Source: Candidatus Uhrbacteria bacterium
Lineage (GTDB): Bacteria > Patescibacteriota > Patescibacteriia > UBA9934 > UBA11717
Assembly (NCBI GenBank): GCA_013203725.1
Contig: JABMPK010000042.1
Span: 1-5,051, forward strand
Reading direction: 5' to 3'
DNA length: 5,051 nucleotides
Shown: in pieces, positions 1-4,965 of the stretch
Layout of the letters: each line of letters opens with the position of its first letter
How positions within the stretch are numbered: the stretch's first letter is position 1
Translations under genes and position numbers: made by a program
Notes under the pieces: model-generated
Database searches by the model: none
What the model was told of the DNA's origin: nothing
The model's input: the letters and a program-made list of their open reading frames with translations, nothing else

Positions 1-285
1 CAACTAGATACACTGGTCGAATTGGCCGGATTGAATATTGAACCGGAAGAAAAGGAAAAACTCCAAAAAGATATGGAGAGTATTTTGGAATATGTCGAAC
101 AGCTACAGGATATGGAGATCGAAAATAAACCGTTCGCGCGTAATGTTATTGAGGGCGATAATCATAGGGAAGATGTTGTTGTTCCGGCTTCTGAGAGTGA
201 ACGAAGTGCAGTATTAGGTAATTTCCCAGCTATAACAGAAGACGATCTGTTGATTGCGCACGGTGTTTTGGAACATAAGCTATGA
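1..285 (+). CDS. gatC: Aspartyl/glutamyl-tRNA(Asn/Gln) amidotransferase subunit C, 5' partial
   Basis: This is the small subunit of the GatCAB amidotransferase, which turns Glu-tRNA(Gln) (and/or Asp-tRNA(Asn)) into the correctly charged species in the cytoplasm; GatC braces GatA against GatB. The frame is open from base 1, so 94 residues are visible and only a few N-terminal residues are missing against the usual 95-100. The first visible codons (Q-L-D-T-L-V-E) run straight into L-A-G-L-N-I-E, matching the conserved N-terminal helix of GatC; a TTG at 22 is therefore an internal Leu codon, not the start. Other family marks are the ILEYVEQL helix, R-E-D-V in the middle and a 'NFP...VLE'-like C-terminal tail. 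It ends with TGA at 283-285, overlapping the gatA ATG by four bases. Identification is by recall of the family pattern. Confidence 0.92.
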   Translation, partial: QLDTLVELAGLNIEPEEKEKLQKDMESILEYVEQLQDMEIENKPFARNVIEGDNHREDVVVPASESERSAVLGNFPAITEDDLLIAHGVLEHKL

Positions 286-1688
286 CAATAAAAGAAATTC
301 TAAAACATTACGAAGAGGGATCCATGACTACGCGTCAGATAGTTGATGGTTACCTTGAGAAGATCCACGCAGAGGACGCCGATATCGGCGCCTTCGTTGA
401 AGTATTCGAGGCAGACGCACGTTTGCAGGCCGATGAGATTGATTCCAAGCGAAAGTCTGGGGCAGATCTTGGACCGTTGGCTGGTGTGCCGATTGCTATC
501 AAAGACAACATGTTGCTTCAGGGTAAGATCTCTTCTGGCGGATCTCGAATATTAGAAAATTATAAAGCCTCGTACAGTGCCACTGTTGTTGAACGATTGA
601 TTGAAGCGGGCGCGATTATTATCGGTCGTACAAACATGGATGAATTTGCATCCGGGTCCTCTACAGAAACAAGCCAATTTGGCGTAACAAAGAATCCAAT
701 CGACAAAGAGCGAATACCGGGTGGGTCATCTGGCGGGTCGGCAGCTGCGGTTGCTGCAGGGTTCGTGCCAGTGGCTCTAGGATCGGACACTGGTGGCTCT
801 ATTCGGCAACCAGCATCATTGTGTGGCGTTGTGGGGTTTAAGCCGACGTATGGGGCTGTATCACGTTATGGGTTGATGGCGATGGCTTCGAGTCTCGATC
901 AAATCGGGCCTATGGCGATGAATGTGGATGACGTTGCTGAAGTGTTGCGTGTTATCGGAGGCCACGATATTAGGGATTCTACAAGTCACAGTGAGGATAT
1001 CGCTTTGCCTGAGCTGGCGCCTAAGAGCATGAAAGGGCTGAAGATAGGAGTACCAAAGCAGTTCTTTAACGATAGCCTGGGTCACGATCTTGAGAAGTCT
1101 GTAAGAGATGCGATTGCAGCATACGTTGCAGACGGTGCCGAGATTGTTGAGCTCGACCTTCCTATCCTTGAGTCGGCGCTCGCGATGTACTACGTGATAA
1201 TGCCAGCAGAACTTTCTAGCAACTTGAACAGATACGATGGTTTGCAGTATGGAAGAGTTGCTCCTGGCGACACGATAAGTGAACAAGTTAAGGCGACGCG
1301 TACGCAAGGGTTTGGCGACGAGATTAAACGCAGAATTCTTCTTGGAACTTTCGTGTTGTCTGCGGGGTACGTTGATGCATATTATAAAAAAGCGGTTAGT
1401 GCACGCCAGGCGTTGCGCGAGCAGCTCAATGAGGCTTTCTCAAAAGTAGACGTGTTGATGGGACCCACGACTCCGACGGTAGCCTGGAAACTCGGAGAAA
1501 AGTTCGACGATCCGTTGACGATGTATTTGGCAGATATTTACACAGTAGTTGCGAACTTGGCTGGGATTCCGGCGCTATCTATTCCGTGTGGTGACGTTGA
1601 TGGATTACCAGTTGGACTCCAGATAATGGGGCCAGCTGGGTCTGATGCAAAACTTCTTGATCTTGGTCATTGGTACGAACAATTATGA
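282..1688 (+). CDS. gatA: Aspartyl/glutamyl-tRNA(Asn/Gln) amidotransferase subunit A
   Basis: This is the amidase-signature subunit that hydrolyses glutamine and supplies ammonia to GatB for transamidation of mischarged tRNA. The 468-residue protein shows the full amidase Ser-cisSer-Lys triad: Lys74 in GVPIAIKDN, Ser149 in GGSSGGS and Ser173 in GSDTGGSIRQPA. The 24-residue gap between the two serines is the family spacing. Further marks are GRTNMDEFA (115-123) and GLPVGLQIMGP near the C-terminus. The ATG at 282 overlaps the gatC stop (ATGA); no strong Shine-Dalgarno is visible, so translation probably couples to gatC. The protein ends soon after the GLQIMGP block, perhaps 10-15 residues shorter than typical GatA, and its TGA overlaps the lgt ATG. 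gatB is not downstream, so it must lie elsewhere. The organism probably makes Gln-tRNA indirectly, but the missing GatB and synthetases are not seen. Confidence 0.97.
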   Translation: MTIKEILKHYEEGSMTTRQIVDGYLEKIHAEDADIGAFVEVFEADARLQADEIDSKRKSGADLGPLAGVPIAIKDNMLLQGKISSGGSRILENYKASYSATVVERLIEAGAIIIGRTNMDEFASGSSTETSQFGVTKNPIDKERIPGGSSGGSAAAVAAGFVPVALGSDTGGSIRQPASLCGVVGFKPTYGAVSRYGLMAMASSLDQIGPMAMNVDDVAEVLRVIGGHDIRDSTSHSEDIALPELAPKSMKGLKIGVPKQFFNDSLGHDLEKSVRDAIAAYVADGAEIVELDLPILESALAMYYVIMPAELSSNLNRYDGLQYGRVAPGDTISEQVKATRTQGFGDEIKRRILLGTFVLSAGYVDAYYKKAVSARQALREQLNEAFSKVDVLMGPTTPTVAWKLGEKFDDPLTMYLADIYTVVANLAGIPALSIPCGDVDGLPVGLQIMGPAGSDAKLLDLGHWYEQL

Positions 1689-2452
1689 TTCCGTACATCG
1701 AACAAACTGTCTGGCAGTTAGGACCGATTCCGATTCAGGTTTGGGGATTTTTTGTAGCTCTTGGGATACTGGTTGGGCTTTGGACATCGGGGAGACGGGC
1801 GGAGAAACTTGGACTCGATCGTAAGCACATATATGATGCTGGCACTTGGATTATACTTGCAGCCTTGATTGGTGCGAGGATTGTGCATATAGTATTTTAC
1901 GATGGCGCGACATATGTTCAAGACCCGCTCGAGATTTTCCGAGTCTGGAATGGCGGCTTCTCTATTATTGGCGGGTTTATTGGAGCGGTGATTGTAGCGT
2001 GGTTATATTTCAAGAAACACGGGCTCGACGTTTGGAAGTATGCCGATGCAACAATCTATGGATTACCGATCGGACTCGGAATCGGCAGGATTGGTTGTTT
2101 CTTGATTCATGACCATCCAGGCACAGCGACAGACTTCATGATGGGCATGCAGTACCCAGACGGCACGTTTAGACACGACCATGGACTTTACCTTTCAATC
2201 AACGGTTTTATATTAGCGATTATCTTTGCTGTGATGGCACGGAAAAAGCAGCCAGTTGGAATGTTCCTGGCTGTGTTTGGACTGTGGTATGGAATAGTGC
2301 GATTTTTCCTAGACTTTTACCGCATTGCTGATACTACGTACCTCGGATTGACTCCGGCGCAGTACGCTGCGGCGGTCATGGCGATAGGCGGTGGATGGGG
2401 GATTTGGAAGATTTCAGTAGGTCGTGCTAAAATACAGCGACATAACACTTAA
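1685..2452 (+). CDS. lgt: Phosphatidylglycerol-prolipoprotein diacylglyceryl transferase
   Basis: Lgt moves diacylglycerol from phosphatidylglycerol to the lipobox cysteine of prolipoproteins, the first step of lipoprotein maturation at the cytoplasmic membrane. The 255-residue protein is hydrophobic, with about seven likely membrane segments (for example 18-34, 54-70, 92-108, 172-184, 192-208, 226-242). The signature is GRIGCFLIHDHPG (134-146), where Arg135 matches essential Arg143 of E. coli; Arg206 in VRFFLDFYR matches Arg239. Residues that differ from E. coli are Trp20 for Tyr26, Ile95 for His103 (GGFSIIGG) and Cys138 for Asn146. I chose the ATG at 1685 because it forms an ATGA overlap with the gatA stop and gives the start M-I-P-Y expected of Lgt; a TTG at 1670 would add five residues. 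Translation is probably coupled to gatA. It ends with TAA. Confidence 0.93.
   Translation: MIPYIEQTVWQLGPIPIQVWGFFVALGILVGLWTSGRRAEKLGLDRKHIYDAGTWIILAALIGARIVHIVFYDGATYVQDPLEIFRVWNGGFSIIGGFIGAVIVAWLYFKKHGLDVWKYADATIYGLPIGLGIGRIGCFLIHDHPGTATDFMMGMQYPDGTFRHDHGLYLSINGFILAIIFAVMARKKQPVGMFLAVFGLWYGIVRFFLDFYRIADTTYLGLTPAQYAAAVMAIGGGWGIWKISVGRAKIQRHNT
2404..2433 (+). promoter_or_regulatory. Candidate promoter for the dsbA-like gene
   Basis: Inside the last codons of lgt there is TTGGAA (2404-2409), an 18-base spacer and TAAAAT (2428-2433). A TG at 2425-2426 sits one base before the hexamer, making an extended -10 (TGnTAAAAT). Transcription would begin near 2440, giving a leader of about 57 bases that contains the hairpin at 2452-2478. 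It would allow the oxidoreductase to be expressed apart from the gatCA-lgt operon. This is a pattern match only. Confidence 0.35.
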
Positions 2453-2478
2453 GACAGCTGTCGATTCCGTCGACGTCT
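2452..2478 (+). other. Hairpin in the lgt-dsbA gap (5' leader)
   Basis: Directly after the lgt stop, AGAC (2452-2455) pairs with GTCT (2475-2478) and GTCGA (2460-2464) pairs with TCGAC (2470-2474). The result is a 9-bp stem with a 4-base bulge (AGCT) and a TTCCG loop. The left side also contains a perfect 10-base palindrome, GACAGCTGTC (2453-2462). No T-run follows, so it is not a classical terminator. It could be an mRNA processing or stability element, or an operator downstream of the candidate promoter; its function is unknown. Confidence 0.4.
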
Positions 2479-2496
2479 GGCGTGAAAGAGAAAAAT

Positions 2497-3240
2497 ATGG
2501 AAGAAAACAACAAAGAAAAAGGATTTTTTGACGGCCCACCAAAGACAATGTTCGTATTTGGACTTGCTTGCGGAATCGCCGTTGTAGCAGTATTTGGATT
2601 CATGCTCGGTGGCGTGAACTTGGATGCATCAAATTCACTAGCGGGTGGGTCTGACGGAGCTATTGCTCCAGCAGCCGCAGCCGTTGTAAACGCGGGCACA
2701 CCTCCACCAGCCGGAGGACCATTACCAGCTATCACAGATGACGACCACGTACGAGGTAACCTAAGTAAGGCGAAGGTTGTGTTGGTTGAATACTCAGACT
2801 TTGAGTGTCCATTCTGTTCACGACACCATCCTACAATGGAAGCCATTGTTGAGAAGTACGGTGATGACGTAGCGTGGGTATTGCGACATTTCCCACTGAC
2901 AAACATTCACCAAAATGCGATTCCTGCCGCAGTGGCATCAGAATGTGCAAATGAGCAAGGTAAATTCTGGGAGATGGCAGATTCATTGATAGATAACTAT
3001 CAGAGTCTGAGCCCGTCAATGTACGAAAAGTTGGCAGGAGATCTAAGATTAGACATTGGAGACTTCAAGGAATGTCTTGACTCAGGCAAGTACGATAGTC
3101 ATATTTCAGATGAACAAGCAGGTGGAGCGTCAGCTGGAGTTACAGGAACACCAGCAACGTTCGTGAATGGTTCTCTAGTTTCAGGAGCGGTACCATTGGT
3201 GCAGTTCGAAGGAATCATCGACGGAATACTAGCGCAGTAA
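2497..3240 (+). CDS. Membrane-anchored DsbA-like thiol:disulfide oxidoreductase (thioredoxin fold)
   Basis: This is a DsbA/Thioredoxin_4-type protein that probably forms or isomerises disulfides outside the cytoplasmic membrane. The 247 residues comprise a short charged cytoplasmic N-terminus (1-16), one hydrophobic segment (about 17-39), a Gly/Ala/Pro-rich linker (about 40-78) and a thioredoxin-fold domain with inserted helices (about 83-247). The active site is C104-P-F-C107 in EYSDFECPFCSRHHP, and the cis-proline is Pro219 in VTGTPATFVNG. Two more cysteines, Cys150 (ASEC) and Cys193 (KEC), may form a second disulfide. The ATG at 2497 is preferred because purine-rich GAAAGAG lies just upstream; a GTG at 2482 would add five residues. 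Membrane anchoring fits the neighbour lgt in an envelope theme. A partner such as DsbB or VKOR is not in the window. The domain call is firm; the oxidase versus isomerase role is inferred. Confidence 0.92.
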   Translation: MEENNKEKGFFDGPPKTMFVFGLACGIAVVAVFGFMLGGVNLDASNSLAGGSDGAIAPAAAAVVNAGTPPPAGGPLPAITDDDHVRGNLSKAKVVLVEYSDFECPFCSRHHPTMEAIVEKYGDDVAWVLRHFPLTNIHQNAIPAAVASECANEQGKFWEMADSLIDNYQSLSPSMYEKLAGDLRLDIGDFKECLDSGKYDSHISDEQAGGASAGVTGTPATFVNGSLVSGAVPLVQFEGIIDGILAQ

Positions 3241-3245
3241 ACAAG

Positions 3246-3275
3246 AAAACGAGCTCGCAAGGGCTCGTTTTTGTT
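3246..3275 (+). terminator. Rho-independent terminator after the dsbA-like gene
   Basis: AAAACGAGC (3246-3254) pairs perfectly with GCTCGTTTT (3263-3271) around an 8-base loop. The T-rich tail TTTTTGTTT (3268-3276) overlaps the descending arm. It begins six bases after the stop codon and closes the transcript. The A-rich left arm could also allow some termination from the opposite strand. Confidence 0.88.
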
Positions 3276-3334
3276 TGCTGTGCTACTGGCATTGCTAGTA
3301 TGACCAAGAACAGGAAAGTGCTATCCCCTCTGTT

Positions 3335-3355
3335 TCTCCCCTTTAAAAGGGGAGA
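3335..3355. repeat. Perfect 10-bp-arm palindrome in the left arm
   Basis: TCTCCCCTTT (3335-3344) and AAAGGGGAGA (3346-3355) are exact reverse complements around a single A at 3345. The tiny spacer means an RNA hairpin would open a few A-T pairs at the tip. No T-run follows on either strand, so it is not a standard terminator. It is the counterpart of the palindrome at 3448-3468. Confidence 0.75.
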
Positions 3356-3362
3356 GGCGCAG

Positions 3363-3446
3363 GTATTCGCTAGTATTCACCAGCAACTACAAGTATCAAC
3401 CAGCATATTCTAGAAGTTACAAGAAAACACTAGCAAATACTAGCAA
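3363..3446. repeat. Array of eight degenerate 10-base units plus a partial ninth
   Basis: From 3363 the sequence splits without gaps into eight decamers: GTATTCGCTA, GTATTCACCA, GCAACTACAA, GTATCAACCA, GCATATTCTA, GAAGTTACAA, GAAAACACTA, GCAAATACTA, then a partial GCAA. Position 1 is G, position 3 is A, position 8 is C and position 10 is A in all eight; position 7 is A in six. The consensus is GnAnnnACnA. Best pair: 3372-3385 and 3392-3405 agree at 12 of 14 bases, 20 bases apart. The period is close to one DNA helical turn. The array forms the centre of the inverted repeat, and its outer units also pair (GCTAGTATT with AATACTAGC). The register breaks down outside 3363-3446. Its function is unknown. 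Confidence 0.65.
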
Positions 3447-3447
3447 G

Positions 3448-3468
3448 TCTCTCCTTTTAAAGGAGAGA
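3448..3468. repeat. Perfect 10-bp-arm palindrome in the right arm
   Basis: TCTCTCCTTT (3448-3457) and AAAGGAGAGA (3459-3468) are exact reverse complements around a single T. It is followed at once by the small hairpin TGTCC-GCA-GGACA (3469-3481). Compared with the left palindrome it differs at one base pair: T3452-A3464 here, C3339-G3351 there. Pairing is kept in both copies. Confidence 0.75.
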
Positions 3469-3483
3469 TGTCCGCAGGACAGA

Positions 3484-3516
3484 GAGGATAGCACTTTCTC
3501 GTCCTTGGCTATCCTC
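3484..3516 (-). other. Hairpin just downstream of the SDR gene
   Basis: GAGGATAGC (3484-3492) pairs perfectly with GCTATCCTC (3508-3516), with a 15-base loop. It lies 14 bases past the end of the minus-strand SDR gene and overlaps the outer right arm of the inverted repeat, so GGATAGC can pair either here or with the left arm (3320-3326). No T-run follows on the minus strand, so a terminator role is doubtful; it may act as a 3' end stabiliser or be part of the repeat. Confidence 0.35.
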
Positions 3517-3529
3517 GCAAACTCTAGCC

Positions 3530-4219
3530 TTACTCATAGACTCTCAGCGCAAACCCACTAGGTTTTTTCCCCTCAGCCAACTTGAATATCTTGCAACCAA
3601 CATACTCCGGCTTCATGAGTGTCTCTGGATCCTTCCACGGATGCACTGACATATGTAGCGGCGTAAACACACCACCGGGTAATACTGAGTAGAAGCGCAC
3701 GCCTGTTGGAACCTCGGCGGCCATGCTCTGTGTTAAACCAACGAGCGCAAACTTTGATGGGGAATAGACTGAGTAATTTTCCGCGCCCTTCTCCCCACGA
3801 ATAGAAGATATCTGGATCACCACCGCTTTGTCCTGCTTTTTCATGATTGGCATTATCTCACGGATAAACATCCAAGGTCCTTTAACGTTTACGTCCATCA
3901 TGAGGTCGAAGTCTTTATCCGTATGTTCTTCAATTGGCTTCCACATTGCAACACCGGCGTTGTTTACTAAGACATCGATCTGACCAAAATGGTGCATCGT
4001 TTCTTTCACAATATGTTTAATGTCTCGCACATCGCGAACGTCGCCAACTAGCGGAAGTATCTTGCCACCAAGATCCTTCAGTCTCTCAACAGCACCGTCA
4101 ACTTCGTTTTGATGTGGGGAGAAAACAACAACATTGTCGCCATTTTTTAAAAACTCGGCAGCCGTAGCCTCGCCGATTCCGCTCGTTGAGCCAGAGATTA
4201 TAACTGTACGTGGTTCCAT
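3530..4219 (-). CDS. Short-chain dehydrogenase/reductase (SDR), classical type
   Basis: This is an NAD(P)-dependent oxidoreductase of the classical SDR family; the substrate cannot be told from sequence. The 229-residue Rossmann protein shows the cofactor motif SGSTSGIG (9-16), Asp60 in GDV for adenine binding, NNAG (86-89), and the catalytic tetrad Asn111, Ser139, Tyr152 and Lys156 (YSPSK), followed by PGG (181-183). All key residues are present, so it should be active. The end of the second strand reads V-V-V-F-S-P-H with no acidic residue, which weakly favours NADP(H). It is slightly shorter than the usual 240-260 residues, mainly in the substrate-binding C-terminal part. No Shine-Dalgarno precedes the ATG. 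It stands alone, convergent with the dsbA-like gene and divergent from the unknown gene at 4343; an extended -10 lies about 40 bases upstream. Confidence 0.93.
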   Translation of the reverse strand: MEPRTVIISGSTSGIGEATAAEFLKNGDNVVVFSPHQNEVDGAVERLKDLGGKILPLVGDVRDVRDIKHIVKETMHHFGQIDVLVNNAGVAMWKPIEEHTDKDFDLMMDVNVKGPWMFIREIMPIMKKQDKAVVIQISSIRGEKGAENYSVYSPSKFALVGLTQSMAAEVPTGVRFYSVLPGGVFTPLHMSVHPWKDPETLMKPEYVGCKIFKLAEGKKPSGFALRVYE

Positions 4220-4256
4220 AGAACGTCAATGGTTGGTCGCTGTGGATAATGGTACT

Positions 4257-4265
4257 AGTATATCA
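4257..4265 (-). promoter_or_regulatory. Candidate extended -10 promoter for the SDR gene
   Basis: On the minus strand the sequence reads TGATATACT (4265 down to 4257), an extended -10 (TGn followed by TATACT, five of six consensus bases). No good -35 lies at the right distance (TGATTA is the nearest). The transcript would begin near 4250 with a leader of about 30 bases. The element overlaps an ACTAGTAT sequence related to the intergenic repeat. Confidence 0.4.
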
Positions 4266-4272
4266 GGTTTTA

Positions 4273-4301
4273 TTGACGTAATCAGTCTCGACTGGTATCA
4301 A
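4273..4301 (+). promoter_or_regulatory. Candidate promoter for the 4343 gene
   Basis: TTGACG (4273-4278), a 17-base spacer and TATCAA (4296-4301) form a sigma70-like promoter, and TG at 4293-4294 gives an extended -10. The start would be near 4308, leaving a leader of about 35 bases that contains GGAG at 4334-4337, five bases before the ATG. It lies back to back with the SDR promoter, so the two could interfere or share control. Confidence 0.4.
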
Positions 4302-4342
4302 GTATTTGTGAGTATTCAATATCTCGCAGAAGTGGAGTTGGC

Positions 4343-4918
4343 ATGGATCCGTTGAGTGTTCTGGCACAGGGTGCCAAGAAGTCGCGTAAGTGGACGCAGG
4401 AGGATTGGAAGGCGTTGATCGAGGCACAGGTTGAAGCCATGAAGCCTTTCATGGAGTCGTTTCAGCTCAGTACTCTTGGGGACGTGAAGTGCATGACTGG
4501 CGAGGAGGGGCTCGATCCTCTTTCAAAGTCGCCTGAGCTCATCGAGAGCCAGTTGGAGATTCGTGGGATCTTTGGTTTTGCGGCTGACATCCCCAGTGGC
4601 TCGGGCAAAAGCAGGGGGCGAGGTACAGTGCATCTGTGGTGTTTGTCGCGTGAGCTCTGCTGGCTTCAGATTGAAGTCAAGTACACGCGATACAAGGGGC
4701 TCAATGTAGCTTGGACGAAGAGGGCGGATGCCGCAAGGGTTACACGCAAGGATCTCAACGACGTTCTTGAGATTAGGGGTGTGAGTGCGTGGAAAGTGTG
4801 GGAGCAGATCGTGGTCTATTTGGGCGAGGAGCGGCGAAGGGCCGCGCGCATAATCAGCATCTGCGATCAGACCGAGTTCGTGGACAGAGCATTGATCGCT
4901 CGCATTGAAACCAAGTAG
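4343..4918 (+). CDS. Hypothetical protein, 191 residues, unrecognised
   Basis: I do not recognise this protein. Evidence that it is real: an open frame of 191 codons, a clear GGAG Shine-Dalgarno five bases before the ATG, a plausible promoter upstream and an intrinsic terminator 18 bases after TAG. It looks soluble and basic, with no signal peptide or membrane segment. The N-terminus is a charged helix (about 17-40); the middle (about 94-117) looks like two beta strands, VHLWCLS and CWLQIEVKY; the C-terminal part (about 146-175) is helical with an Arg-rich patch, EERRRAAR. There are seven Trp and four Cys (50, 100, 106, 174). GSGKS (86-90) lacks the first Gly of a P-loop and is not a Walker A. 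G+C is about 57% in hand-counted 60-base lines, against roughly 38-48% in lines of gatA and dsbA, so it may have a different origin. Confidence 0.75.
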   Translation: MDPLSVLAQGAKKSRKWTQEDWKALIEAQVEAMKPFMESFQLSTLGDVKCMTGEEGLDPLSKSPELIESQLEIRGIFGFAADIPSGSGKSRGRGTVHLWCLSRELCWLQIEVKYTRYKGLNVAWTKRADAARVTRKDLNDVLEIRGVSAWKVWEQIVVYLGEERRRAARIISICDQTEFVDRALIARIETK

Positions 4919-4936
4919 AGGGTCTAACTAGCAGTA

Positions 4937-4965
4937 CCCGCGTCATCTGGCGCGGGGTTTTTGTT
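4937..4965 (+). terminator. Rho-independent terminator after the 4343 gene
   Basis: CCCGCG (4937-4942) pairs with CGCGGG (4951-4956) around an 8-base loop, followed by GTTTTTGTT (4957-4965). The stem is short but all G-C, and the T-tract is directly adjacent. It separates the hypothetical gene from the tRNA gene; its tail touches the candidate tRNA promoter. Confidence 0.82.

Larger units (their letters stand above)
3302..3509. repeat. Large imperfect inverted repeat (fold-back/MITE-like element) between convergent genes
   Basis: Two arms face each other across a centre at about 3379-3423. GAAAGTGCTATCC (3314-3326) is perfectly inverted at 3486-3498. After one mismatch the match continues for CTCTGT (3328-3333 with 3479-3484), and CCAAG (3304-3308) is inverted at 3504-3508. 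The palindrome at 3335-3355 is matched by the one at 3448-3468, and GCTAGTATT (3369-3377) is inverted at 3436-3444. The right arm has an extra small hairpin, TGTCC-GCA-GGACA (3469-3481), which is missing from the left. No ORF of note lies within. It resembles REP/MITE-type dispersed repeats, with no transposase here; that class is inference. It may also insulate the convergent transcripts of the dsbA-like and SDR genes. Confidence 0.7.

Noticed and set aside
861..1307. 148-codon open frame on the minus strand inside gatA
   Set aside because: It lies wholly opposite a conserved, intact gatA with all catalytic residues and shows no recognisable domain; it is a shadow frame.
2560..2575. Lipobox at Cys25 of the dsbA-like protein
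   Set aside because: The preceding residues are F-G-L-A, so -3 is Gly instead of Leu/Val/Ile, and the hydrophobic stretch continues past the Cys as in a normal membrane anchor.
2427..2906. 159-codon open frame on the minus strand opposite the dsbA-like gene
   Set aside because: Its Ala/Pro-rich stretch is the antisense of the dsbA linker, and the plus-strand gene has firm motifs on the same bases.
3335..3355. Left palindrome as an intrinsic terminator
   Set aside because: No T-run follows on either strand, and a proper terminator already lies at 3246-3275.
3363..3446. Decamer array as a CRISPR array
   Set aside because: Units are 10 bases with no separate spacers and no cas genes nearby; CRISPR repeats are longer and nearly identical.
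4134..4355. 73-codon plus-strand frame overlapping the 5' end of the SDR gene and the start of the 4343 gene
   Set aside because: It is antisense to the SDR Rossmann motif, crosses both promoters, has no Shine-Dalgarno and no familiar pattern.
4598..4612. GSGKS in the unknown protein as a Walker A/P-loop
   Set aside because: The GxxxxGK[ST] pattern needs a Gly five residues before the GK; here it is Ile, and no Walker B is seen.
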